Source: Bacteroidales bacterium
GTDB taxonomy: Bacteria; Bacteroidota; Bacteroidia; Bacteroidales; UBA932
Reading direction: 5' to 3'
Assembly: GCA_024401635.1 (NCBI GenBank)
Contig: JAKSKP010000005.1
Coordinates: forward strand, 1-52,546
Length of the DNA stretch: 52,546 nt
This document shows, piece after piece, positions 18,170 to 26,299 of the stretch. The notes under the pieces were generated by a model. The model saw only the letters and a list, made by a program, of their open reading frames with translations. It was not told the DNA's origin and did not search any database. Within the stretch, counting starts at the first letter, position 1. Every line of letters starts with the position of its first letter. Position numbers and translations under genes: made by a program.

Positions 18170-19285
18170 ATGAAAAGAACTTTATTTTTCGCATTTACGA
18201 CGCTCCTCCTTGTTTCCGGATGCGGGCAGAATTCCGGAAAATCCGATGAGAACCAGATTCCCGAAGTCAAAGTGATAAAAGCCACAAAACGGGTTTGCAA
18301 CGTACCATATTCCAACCCGGCTAGCCTGAAAGGGAAAAGGGATATAAGCATATTTCCTCAGGTCAACGGAATCCTGACCTCAGTACTTGTGGTCGAGGGA
18401 CAGATGGTAAGGAAAGGACAGAAAATGTTTGAAATCGATGCCACACCGTATCAGGCCGCCGTGGACAACGCCAGGGCTGCTGTCCTTATGGCGGAAGCCA
18501 ATGTTCAGACACAGGAACTGGAACTTGATGCGACAAGACAGCTGTATGAAAAAGGCATTGTGTCGGAACACCAGTACAAGGTGGAGTCAAACACGCTGAT
18601 GATAGCCAAAGCACAGCTGGCTGAAGTGAATGCCGGGTTGAAAAAAGCAGAGAATGACCTCAACCATACCGTGATATGTTCGCCCCACGACGGAGTGGTT
18701 GGCAGCATCAATTACCGTCAGGGCAGCCTTGTGGCTCCTGCCATTGAGCATCCTCTGACCATAGTCAGTGACAACAGCACGATATATGCCTATATGTCAA
18801 TCGATTCCGACGTATATATGGAGCTTCTGCGGGAGAGCGGCACCAAGGAAAAGATGCTTGAAAACATTCCCGAGGCAACTCTGGAACTCGGAAGCGGTAT
18901 CGTTTACGAGGAAAAGGGACACGTAGAGACCATCTCCGGCATCATTGACAGCCAGACAGGTGCGATAAGCGTACGCGTTGCATATCCCAACCCGAATTTA
19001 ATACTGTCAGCAGGCGGAAGCGGTACCGTGACAATCACATATCAGTATGACGGAATTGTCATCCCGCGCTCTGCATCCTACGAGATACAGGACAAGCATT
19101 TCGTATTCAAGGCCGTCAAGCAGCCTGACGGAAGCTATATGGCAAAATCGGCTGAAGTTGAAGTCTACCGTCTGAACGACGGGGAATATATAGTTGAATC
19201 AGGCGTTGAAAGCGGAGACATCCTCGTCGCCGAGGGAGTGAGGAAAATGATAGACGGAACTAAGATTATGCCTGTGGAGGAATAG
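18170..19285 (+). CDS. RND efflux pump periplasmic adaptor (MexA/AcrA family lipoprotein)
   Basis: This 371-residue adaptor joins the inner-membrane pump to the outer-membrane channel. It has a lipoprotein signal (LLLVSGC), a barrel-sandwich lipoyl half (GILTSVLVVEGQMVRKGQKM) and a coiled-coil hairpin (about 100-165). The second lipoyl half reads CSPHDGVVGSINYRQGSLV, and a beta-barrel plus membrane-proximal domain with VIPRSAS ends in a GDILVAEGVRKMIDG segment. The order and length are normal for the HlyD/AcrA family. The RND pump gene starts 3 bases downstream and the outer-membrane factor follows, so this is a complete tripartite operon. The substrate cannot be read from sequence, and no local regulator gene is present. 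Confidence 0.94.
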   Translation: MKRTLFFAFTTLLLVSGCGQNSGKSDENQIPEVKVIKATKRVCNVPYSNPASLKGKRDISIFPQVNGILTSVLVVEGQMVRKGQKMFEIDATPYQAAVDNARAAVLMAEANVQTQELELDATRQLYEKGIVSEHQYKVESNTLMIAKAQLAEVNAGLKKAENDLNHTVICSPHDGVVGSINYRQGSLVAPAIEHPLTIVSDNSTIYAYMSIDSDVYMELLRESGTKEKMLENIPEATLELGSGIVYEEKGHVETISGIIDSQTGAISVRVAYPNPNLILSAGGSGTVTITYQYDGIVIPRSASYEIQDKHFVFKAVKQPDGSYMAKSAEVEVYRLNDGEYIVESGVESGDILVAEGVRKMIDGTKIMPVEE

Positions 19286-19288
19286 GTG

Positions 19289-22200
19289 ATGGAACTCAAG
19301 ACATTCATAAAAAAACCGGTTCTGAGCTCTGTAATCAGTATCCTGATAGTCATTGCCGGTATCATAGGACTGACGTCGCTTCCGGTGGAATTGTACCCGG
19401 ACATCGCCCCTCCCACCGTAAACGTATACGCAGTCTATAACGGAGCATCCGCACAGACTTTGCAGAATTCCGTAGTAATCCCTATCGAAGAGTCCATAAA
19501 CGGTGTGGAGAACATGCTCTACATAACGTCACAGACCAACGATTCCGGAGAGGCCAGCATAACCGTCTTCTTCAAACAGGGAACCGACCCCGACATGGCC
19601 ACGGTCAACGTCCAGAACAGGGTGTCACTGGCTCTGCCCAAACTGCCCGCGGAGGTACGTCAGACTGGAGTGACCACCACCAAGCAGCAGAATTCCATAC
19701 TGCAGATCATATCCATATCGTCACCTGACGACAAATATGACAGTAAATTTCTTGCCAACTACCTGAACATCAACCTGAAGCCAAAGGTGATGCGAATCAG
19801 CGGTGTGGGCAAATTCCAGATGTTCGGCTCCGATTATTCGATGCGAATATGGCTCAAGCCCGATGTCCTTGCCAGCCACAATCTGGTTCCGGAGGACATA
19901 ATCGCAGCCCTCGCCGACCAGAACATCGAAGCGGCAACCGGTACGTTTGGAGCTGACAGCCCCGAGCGTATGCAATACACCATGGTATACTCCGGCCGTT
20001 TGAGAACCGTAGAGGAATTCAACAACATCATTATCCGGGAAAACAGCCAGAACGGGGAGATTCTGCGTCTCGGGCACGTAGCTGAAGTGGAGCTCGGTGC
20101 GGAGAACTATATGTTCAACAACGAGGTCAACGCCCATCCCGGCGCTCTCTGCCTCGTGTACCAGACCGCAGGATCCAACGCCAAGGTCGTGAACGACGAG
20201 ATCACGAAGCTGCTGAAAGAAGAGCAGCTGAAACAGCCCGACTTGAAGTTCGACGCCTTGATGAACTCGAATGACTTCCTGATTGCCTCCATGCATGAAG
20301 TTGTCAAGACGCTGATCGAGGCCATACTTCTGGTGATACTGATAGTTCTGCTCTTCCTTCACGACTGGCAGTCCACCATCATCCCTTTCGTCGGTATAGC
20401 TGTCTCACTCATAGGAACTTTCGCGTTCATGACAGCCGTCGGATTCTCAATAAACCTCATCACCCTTTTCGCGCTCGTACTTGTAATCGGAACTGTGGTG
20501 GATGACAGTATAGTCGTGGTGGAGGCCGTCCACGAGAAGCTGGATGTCGGCTACAAGTCCTCGATGAAAGCCTCCGTGGACGCGATGGGAGAAATCTCCA
20601 TGGCCGTCATCACATCATCTCTCGTGTTCATGGCCGTGTTCATCCCCGTCAGCATGATGCCGGGTACAAGCGGAACTTTCTTCCGTCAGTTCGGTCTCAC
20701 GATGGCCGTAGCGGTGGGCATTTCCGCCATCAACGCCCTCACCCTCTCGCCCGCCCTCTGCGCCCTGCTCATCAAGCCGAAGACGGAAAACAAGGATAAC
20801 GGAACAAAAACCAATCTGTACAAACGCTTTTGCACGGCTTTCGACACCGCTTTCGGACGTTGGAGCGAAAAATACAAGAACGGAATAAAACCCTTCATCA
20901 AGCGACCCTGGATAGCGCTCGTGATAGTTGCGGCATCCGTAGTCCTTATGGTTTGGACTATACGCACCACACCTACGGGCTTCGTACCTCAGGAAGACAA
21001 GGGAATGCTGCTCTGCGACGTGGTGATGCCTACAGGTACCTCGCTCAGTGTCACGACAGACATCATGAAGGAGATACAGAAGGAAATACAGAAGATTGAC
21101 GACGTGGAGAACATCGGTATGACTGCGGGATTCGGCTTCACCACTGAGCGTTCTTCAAACGCCGGCTTCTTCGTGATAGCGCTCAAGAACTGGGAGGAAC
21201 GCGAATTCATGTCCATATACAAAGTGATGGATGAAATAGGAGTGAAGATAGCCGCAATGTATCCCGATGCATCAATAATACCTTTTATGATGCCTATGAT
21301 CCCCGGCTACGGAACCTCCGCCAATGCCGAGATCTACCTTCAGGACAAGACGGGCGGCGACATAATTGAATTCTCCGAGAAACGCGACAAATTCCTGGCA
21401 GCTCTCTCCGAAGATAAGGCAATCGGACTCGCCTATTCCAATTTCTTTGTGGACAATCCCAAATGGCTCGTGAATGTGGATGTTGCAAAATGCAAGAGGG
21501 CCGGCATAGATGTCACTTCACTGCTGGGCACGCTTTCCTCATTCATGGGAGGAAGCTATGTCAATGACGTCAACCTGTTCGGAAAATCCTACAAGGTGAT
21601 GGTTCAGGGAACGGCCGACAGCCATCTTGACGAGAGATCGCTTTCAAGTATGTTCACCCGCACCAAGGACGGCAGGATGGCTCCCTTGAGCCATTTCCTC
21701 GATCTCAAGAGGGTATACGGCCCCACCTCGCTTTCGAGATTCAACCTTCTCAATTCCATACAGTTGAATGCTGCCCAGGCTTCCGGAATGTCTACGGGCG
21801 ACCTGATAAACGCAGTGAACGCAACAGCTGCCAGAGTTCTGGACAACGACAGCGCCATAGAATTCGGAGGTATGACACGAGAGGAGAGCGAAGGCTCGAG
21901 CATGATGGTTATCTTCGGTATTTCCGCCCTGCTCATCTTCCTGATACTCGCCTGTCTGTATGAAAGCTATATAGTACCCTTCTCCATAATGCTTTCAGTC
22001 CCTCTCGGACTTATGGGAGCATTCCTGATGACCAAGGTATTCGGCTTGAGCAACAACATCTACCTGCAGACGGGTGTCGTGATGCTCATCGGCCTGCTGG
22101 CAAAGACAGGTATACTTATCGTGGAATTCGCCCTGCAGAAACGTCACGAAGGGCTGAGCATAGTCGACTCTGCCCTGGAGGCGGCCAAAGCGCGTCTGCG

Positions 22201-22429
22201 CCCCATACTGATGACTGCCGGAACAATGGTGATAGGTCTGCTTCCCCTGCTTACAAGTCGTGGAGTCGGCGCTGCCGGCAATATCAGCCTCGGTGTGGGA
22301 ACGGTATTCGGAATGCTGGTGGGATGTACGGGACTGTTGTTCCTTGTCCCTTCACTGTTTGTGATATTCCAGACTATACAGGAAAAAGTCAAACCCTTGG
22401 CTAAAGAAAAAGAAGATGAAGCATATTAG
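19289..22429 (+). CDS. RND multidrug efflux transporter (AcrB/MexB, HAE1 family)
   Basis: The 1046-residue inner-membrane pump drives substrate export with the proton gradient. It starts MELKTFIKKPVLSSVISILI and has the conserved PVELYPDIAPPTVNVYAVY segment. Twelve predicted membrane helices lie in two sets of six around large periplasmic porter loops. TM4 carries LVIGTVVDDSIVVVEAV, with the two adjacent aspartates used for proton relay. The second half has GLLAKTGILIVEFA and RLRPILMTAGTM. I chose the ATG at 19289, preceded by a GGAGG Shine-Dalgarno-like run (19276-19280), over a GTG three bases earlier. Its end overlaps the outer-membrane factor gene by 14 bases. Confidence 0.96.
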   Translation: MELKTFIKKPVLSSVISILIVIAGIIGLTSLPVELYPDIAPPTVNVYAVYNGASAQTLQNSVVIPIEESINGVENMLYITSQTNDSGEASITVFFKQGTDPDMATVNVQNRVSLALPKLPAEVRQTGVTTTKQQNSILQIISISSPDDKYDSKFLANYLNINLKPKVMRISGVGKFQMFGSDYSMRIWLKPDVLASHNLVPEDIIAALADQNIEAATGTFGADSPERMQYTMVYSGRLRTVEEFNNIIIRENSQNGEILRLGHVAEVELGAENYMFNNEVNAHPGALCLVYQTAGSNAKVVNDEITKLLKEEQLKQPDLKFDALMNSNDFLIASMHEVVKTLIEAILLVILIVLLFLHDWQSTIIPFVGIAVSLIGTFAFMTAVGFSINLITLFALVLVIGTVVDDSIVVVEAVHEKLDVGYKSSMKASVDAMGEISMAVITSSLVFMAVFIPVSMMPGTSGTFFRQFGLTMAVAVGISAINALTLSPALCALLIKPKTENKDNGTKTNLYKRFCTAFDTAFGRWSEKYKNGIKPFIKRPWIALVIVAASVVLMVWTIRTTPTGFVPQEDKGMLLCDVVMPTGTSLSVTTDIMKEIQKEIQKIDDVENIGMTAGFGFTTERSSNAGFFVIALKNWEEREFMSIYKVMDEIGVKIAAMYPDASIIPFMMPMIPGYGTSANAEIYLQDKTGGDIIEFSEKRDKFLAALSEDKAIGLAYSNFFVDNPKWLVNVDVAKCKRAGIDVTSLLGTLSSFMGGSYVNDVNLFGKSYKVMVQGTADSHLDERSLSSMFTRTKDGRMAPLSHFLDLKRVYGPTSLSRFNLLNSIQLNAAQASGMSTGDLINAVNATAARVLDNDSAIEFGGMTREESEGSSMMVIFGISALLIFLILACLYESYIVPFSIMLSVPLGLMGAFLMTKVFGLSNNIYLQTGVVMLIGLLAKTGILIVEFALQKRHEGLSIVDSALEAAKARLRPILMTAGTMVIGLLPLLTSRGVGAAGNISLGVGTVFGMLVGCTGLLFLVPSLFVIFQTIQEKVKPLAKEKEDEAY

Positions 22430-23732
22430 CATAGTAATAGTAGCGGCAATTCTCTCATTGTCAGCAACTTCCTGCGGTCTTTACGGGAAATGGCATTCCA
22501 GGAATTCCGAGGATCTTGCATCGATTGAACTGCCATCCTACAAGGAAATATTCTTCGAGAGCGAACTTCACGCCCTCATCGACACCGCGCTTGCGCGCAA
22601 CTATGACCTTAAGATGGCGCACGAACGCGTGGCCCAGGCCGATTCAAGGCTGAAGGCCGCAAGGCTCGCCTATCTTCCCCACCTGTTCGCAGGTTCCGAC
22701 CAGGCGGCCACATATACCGGCAATCTGAGAGGCGGCAATGAAGCCGGAGCATTCAATTTCGCCTCTGCCTCCTGGGAGATAGACATATTCGGACGTCTTA
22801 CAAACAGGAAAAGGATAGCAAAGGCATCCCTGGACGAGATGAGGGATTATGAACAAGCCGTGAGGTCCGAACTCATCGCTGCTGTCGCAGGTCTTTATTT
22901 CAAACTGCAGACGCTTGATGCCCAGATTGAGGCCGCAGATTCGGCTGAAGTCAACAGGCACAAGTCCTATATCACTATGGGCTATTTCAAGGAGTCAGGC
23001 AGGGCTGACGAGGCTGCGGTAGCCAATTTCGAGGCTTCCTGGATGCAGGCGAGGACTTATGCCAAAGACCTGCGTCTGCTCAGGTCAGAATCTGAAAATG
23101 CAATGCGCCTGCTGCTGTGCAAGGAGGACGATCCCGTAATACGCGGCAAAATGAAGGATTACCATGAAGCCATCAATTCGGCGAAGATGGATTCCATCGA
23201 CATCAGGGCAGTCAGAATCAGGCCCGATGTCAGGGCTGCCGAGGACAGGCTTGCCGGCGCCTTCTACAATGTTAATCTTGCAAGGGCCAACTGCTGCCCC
23301 AGCATCACGATAAGCGGAACGCTGGGATGGTCCGGCTCGTTCATATACGGAGCCGTGGGCGGGCTGCTGCAACCTATCTTCAATAGCGGGCTGAACATCT
23401 CCCAACTGAAGGTCAGCAAGAGTCAGTTCGCGGAATTGGAAATGGACTACGCCGGCACTTTGCTCAAGGCCGGAAATGAAGTGAACGATGCGATGGCGGT
23501 GATTAAGACACGCATCAGCGAGATAGAGGATTTTTCCACGCGTGTAAGGGCTATGAGAAGGGCTCTGGAGGCCACCCAGCTCAAGATGAATCTGGGAAGA
23601 GGCACATATCTGGAGGTGCTGACAGCCCAGAACGAGCAGTTTGCCGCGTGCATAGATGAGATTCAGAATCTCGGGGAAATACGCGAGGCCTGCGTAAAGC
23701 TCTATCTGGCCCTCGGCGGCGGCAAAGACTAG
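22416..23732 (+). CDS. RND efflux outer-membrane factor (OprM/NodT-type lipoprotein)
   Basis: The 438-residue protein has a lipoprotein signal (LSATSC) and two repeats of the TolC fold, each giving long helices and short strands. Typical segments are ALIDTALARNYDLKMAHERV, ARLAYLPHLFAGSDQ, WEIDIFGRL and ARANCCPSITISGTLGW. A closing LEVLTAQNEQFAA helix precedes the end. It forms the trimeric outer-membrane exit duct for the pump encoded just upstream, whose stop it overlaps. Its own stop is only 12 bases from the left repeat of the AT-rich island, so the operon originally converged on the DUF1573 gene. Confidence 0.94.
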   Translation: MKHISIVIVAAILSLSATSCGLYGKWHSRNSEDLASIELPSYKEIFFESELHALIDTALARNYDLKMAHERVAQADSRLKAARLAYLPHLFAGSDQAATYTGNLRGGNEAGAFNFASASWEIDIFGRLTNRKRIAKASLDEMRDYEQAVRSELIAAVAGLYFKLQTLDAQIEAADSAEVNRHKSYITMGYFKESGRADEAAVANFEASWMQARTYAKDLRLLRSESENAMRLLLCKEDDPVIRGKMKDYHEAINSAKMDSIDIRAVRIRPDVRAAEDRLAGAFYNVNLARANCCPSITISGTLGWSGSFIYGAVGGLLQPIFNSGLNISQLKVSKSQFAELEMDYAGTLLKAGNEVNDAMAVIKTRISEIEDFSTRVRAMRRALEATQLKMNLGRGTYLEVLTAQNEQFAACIDEIQNLGEIREACVKLYLALGGGKD

Positions 23733-23744
23733 TTCAAGTCCCCG

Positions 23745-23870
23745 CGCGTCAGTCGATTATCCCCGCGAAGAACAGGTTGACAATCGGGCGCTGCGGAGAA
23801 TTCGTGGTAAGAGAAACTATTACAAGAGCCTCCCCTTTCGGGAGGTTCTTTGTATCCAGGGTAACGGTCA
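23745..23870 (-). repeat. Left direct repeat flanking the AT-rich island
   Basis: This 126-bp segment is repeated at 26174-26299 in the same orientation. The first 106 bases (23745-23850) are identical; the remaining 20 hold three differences (23851, 23857, 23863), and similarity stops at 23871/26300. On the minus strand it is the 3' end of the DUF1573 gene, including its stop codon. The two copies are offset by 2429 bases, which is the size of the inserted unit. Confidence 0.93.
23749..23870 (-). pseudogene. Detached 3' end of a DUF1573 gene
   Basis: Read leftward, this stretch codes for about 40 residues, TVTLDTKNLPKGEALVIVSL through to FFAGIID and a stop. It is the exact C-terminus of the intact DUF1573 protein at 26178-27248. 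Upstream of 23870 the similarity ends and the reading enters unrelated AT-rich DNA, so no functional gene can be made from it. All three base differences from the intact copy (GTT/GTC, CTG/CTT, ACA/ACG) are silent. That suggests this copy diverged while part of a working gene rather than by decay in place. Confidence 0.85.
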
Positions 23871-23900
23871 TTTCATATATATGATATTTGTAAAACATAT

Positions 23901-23931
23901 CTTGACAATTCAATATTAATCTGTAACTTTG
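23901..23931 (+). promoter_or_regulatory. Promoter of the island genes
   Basis: CTTG (23901-23904), 19 bases and TAACTTTG (23924-23931) match the Bacteroidota promoter pattern, 34 bases before the ATG. The island therefore carries a promoter the host can read. Confidence 0.65.
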
Positions 23932-23965
23932 CAAGCAAAGCATTATAGATAAAGACATCCAATTT

Positions 23966-25435
23966 ATGTTTCCACATATGCATAAATTAACGTTACCTTC
24001 CTGTTTATTTTATTTATCACTGCTATTGCAAATTGGATGTTCGTCCAAACAAAATATAGTACCGCAACAATTTCAATTACAAGATAAACTTGATCCTTTG
24101 TTGTTAACCGAAGCCAAATCTATATTTGAAAATGAGCTAAAGTTATATGACACTAGTTTTGCCAGCATCCCATCCTTACTGACTTTAGATCCTGGGAAAA
24201 TCATTCCATACTGGGAATCCTCACGCATCGCTACTATGTCTCAAAACGTGTTATCTATTGAAATTCCAGTAGAAACAGCCAATAAGTACCTTGCTTGCCA
24301 AATATCAATTGAACCACGTGATACAACAATTGAATTTATAGGCACAAAAATCATTATTGAAAAAGATTACAACACAAGTAATAATACATGTTACCTTGTA
24401 TCATATCTTAAAGACAGGGACGGCATTAATTTTAATGATGAGTACAATAGCCCAAACAATGCAATATTTACTGGGTTAAAATTGTATAGCAATCTACTTG
24501 GGCAAATATTTAGAATTGAACGAAATTTGAATGGCAATATTGATCTATACGCTGACTTCTCAGAATCAGAAGATATTAATGATTTCGGAAATATAATTGT
24601 TTTAGCCCAGAGACTTCTTGCTAATTATATATTTCTCAAAGCGGATAAAACAAAAAGTTCGGACACATATTATGGTGGGGAAATTGAGGCAAGTTTATGC
24701 ATAGGAATATGTGAAAGGATATCTACAACCATCTTTTTAGATTTGGATTTTTACAATGAAAATTCAAGCAATCGTTATCCTTATATGGACAATCAAGCCA
24801 GAGGCGGAGGTAGTGGTTCTTCTTCCAATGGTATGAATAACTCATCTGCTAGCTCTCAACGAATAGGTGGTGGGATCAAATTGGATAATAATTTTAAATA
24901 TAAGGGCTATTCTGAATGTGGCTGTAATTGTAATGAAGTGGCTAAGTCTATTATCAAAGAAATGGGATTTGAGACGACAGGAGCAAACGATGCTGTATAC
25001 ATAAAATCAGAAGTAACTAATGACGACAATTCACATGGATTAAGAGATACAAATGATTCAGATGTTGGTGGATTAGTCCAACATATTGGAACAAGTGAAG
25101 AATGCGCTAAATATTTGGTATCTGCATTGAGTATGGGAATGCCTGTAGTCGTAGGCATTGATTATGCTGGAGGAAGGCTCATTAACGAAGGGACTACAGA
25201 CCATTTTGTTGTAATATACAACTATGGGTACGAAAATGGTGTTCTATTTTTCAATTATATAGAAACAGGTAGAAATTCTGCATTTTGGGAAGAAGCACAT
25301 TCAAACCGTAATATACTCTATTATGACGATGGCTCAATTTTTGGAAACCATTATAATAATGACGGATCAATTAATCAAAGATACCCGGTAATAACAATTT
25401 CGCAATATAGAACAACACAACCTCAAAAAAGATAG
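23966..25435 (+). CDS. Lipoprotein with Gly/Ser linker and papain-like C-terminal domain
   Basis: I do not recognise the full 489-residue protein. It starts with a lipoprotein signal (LLLQIGC; ATG at 23966 or 23978). An N-terminal domain of about 230 residues follows, with PYWESSRIATMSQNVLSIEI and YYGGEIEASLCIGICE. A low-complexity linker comes next (about 270-300, RGGGSGSSSNG, NNSSASSQ). The C-terminal domain has a cysteine cluster before a helix (C318, C320, C322 in ECGCNCNEVAKSII). It then has GMPVVVGIDYAGG and a histidine, H413, in TTDHFVVIYNYGY. Cys on a helix, then a buried strand with His, is the order of papain-like peptidases and amidases. The architecture resembles polymorphic toxins, with trafficking domain, linker and variable enzyme. 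Catalysis and toxicity are inference. The gene is AT-rich and co-directional with the next one. Confidence 0.7.
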   Translation: MFPHMHKLTLPSCLFYLSLLLQIGCSSKQNIVPQQFQLQDKLDPLLLTEAKSIFENELKLYDTSFASIPSLLTLDPGKIIPYWESSRIATMSQNVLSIEIPVETANKYLACQISIEPRDTTIEFIGTKIIIEKDYNTSNNTCYLVSYLKDRDGINFNDEYNSPNNAIFTGLKLYSNLLGQIFRIERNLNGNIDLYADFSESEDINDFGNIIVLAQRLLANYIFLKADKTKSSDTYYGGEIEASLCIGICERISTTIFLDLDFYNENSSNRYPYMDNQARGGGSGSSSNGMNNSSASSQRIGGGIKLDNNFKYKGYSECGCNCNEVAKSIIKEMGFETTGANDAVYIKSEVTNDDNSHGLRDTNDSDVGGLVQHIGTSEECAKYLVSALSMGMPVVVGIDYAGGRLINEGTTDHFVVIYNYGYENGVLFFNYIETGRNSAFWEEAHSNRNILYYDDGSIFGNHYNNDGSINQRYPVITISQYRTTQPQKR

Positions 25436-25437
25436 TT

Positions 25438-26163
25438 ATGGTTAAGATCAGCAAATTAATAGCAAGTATTTTCATATTTGTACTGTATTTGTCGCTATTT
25501 GATTCCAATACGGCATTTGCTTCTGAACCGTTGTCTGGAAAACAGTTGACTTCTCCATGCGATGGGCTTGCTAAGCTATCAAAAATCGATTATGGCTTCC
25601 CTCTTCCGTATATTTCAGGAAAAACAGAACGATTGAAAGAAAAGAAAGTTATGACACAGACCGTTCCATGCCAATGGTACGATATGAAAATTATCTTTGA
25701 TAATCAGGGAAATTTTATTTTTGCAAGCAAAGACAATACAGTATACTTTCAATCAATGTATGCTTCGTTTGAAATTCCTGGAAGCGGCTGCAAGCTGTGT
25801 GCTCTCAGCTCCGAAGTTGGCACAATCTCTGCAACAGGGATGCTGCTTATCATAGACCAGGAAGGACGTATTCACGATGAACTATGCTGTGAGATTGAAG
25901 GTGAGGGATTCTCTATACGTTCATTCAGTATAGACGAAAACTTGAATATCACCATTTACTCCATAGTGCCGGATTCTACGCAATCTGTTTCACTTTGGGA
26001 ATATCACGTTTCATTCCCAGGGCACAGGGAGAATACAACATACAAAATTGTAAATAATCATTTTGTAGAAACCGATATTGTCAAGGGGAAGTCAAAAACA
26101 ATAAATCAAACGGACTTCAAACAAGGACAGTGGGCTCTCTGGAGCTCCTTCTGGAAAATCTGA
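25438..26163 (+). CDS. Exported protein of unknown function, possible partner or immunity protein
   Basis: The 241-residue protein starts with a Sec signal peptide (about 1-28, KLIASIFIFVLYLSLF then NTAFAS). The mature part has short beta segments and several cysteines (SGCKLCAL, DELCCEIEG). WYDMKIIFDNQGNFIFASKD and SFSIDENLNITIYSIV look like repeated beta-hairpins, as in a small propeller or sandwich. I find no known motif. It begins 2 bases after the stop of the papain-like lipoprotein gene and ends 10 bases before the right repeat, so the two genes are the whole cargo. A periplasmic protein coded directly after a possible cell-wall-acting enzyme fits an immunity protein; an accessory secreted protein fits as well. 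Confidence 0.65.
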   Translation: MVKISKLIASIFIFVLYLSLFDSNTAFASEPLSGKQLTSPCDGLAKLSKIDYGFPLPYISGKTERLKEKKVMTQTVPCQWYDMKIIFDNQGNFIFASKDNTVYFQSMYASFEIPGSGCKLCALSSEVGTISATGMLLIIDQEGRIHDELCCEIEGEGFSIRSFSIDENLNITIYSIVPDSTQSVSLWEYHVSFPGHRENTTYKIVNNHFVETDIVKGKSKTINQTDFKQGQWALWSSFWKI

Positions 26164-26173
26164 CAGTCCTGAA

Positions 26174-26299
26174 CGCGTCAGTCGATTATCCCCGCGAAGA
26201 ACAGGTTGACAATCGGGCGCTGCGGAGAATTCGTGGTAAGAGAAACTATTACAAGAGCCTCCCCTTTCGGGAGGTTCTTCGTATCAAGGGTGACGGTCA
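26174..26299 (-). repeat. Right direct repeat flanking the AT-rich island
   Basis: This copy matches 23745-23870 at 123 of 126 positions. It forms the 3' end of the intact DUF1573 gene, from its stop at 26178 inward, plus 4 bases beyond the stop. The element side is to the left of it and the rest of the gene to the right. Confidence 0.93.

Larger units (their letters stand above)
23871..26173 (+). mobile_element. AT-rich genomic island between duplicated DUF1573 3' ends
   Basis: The 2.3-kb segment between the repeats differs in base use from its surroundings. A 60-base line in the first gene (24541-24600) has 18 G or C, against 31 in a comparable host line (13921-13980). The second gene becomes closer to host composition after about 25780. 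It carries one promoter and two genes in the same direction, both for exported proteins. No integrase, transposase or terminal inverted repeat is present. The likeliest origin is insertion of a circular DNA that carried the 3' end of a DUF1573 gene, either by site-specific or by homologous single crossover, which left the host gene whole. Confidence 0.75.

Noticed and set aside
23827..23845. Hairpin CCTCCC/GGGAGG in both DUF1573 3'-end copies, a possible att core or terminator
   Set aside because: It lies in coding sequence of the intact gene, and without a recombinase or an empty site the crossover point cannot be placed on it.
23871..26173. The island as an insertion sequence or transposon
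   Set aside because: There is no transposase and no terminal inverted repeats, and the long direct repeats are gene fragments rather than short target duplications.
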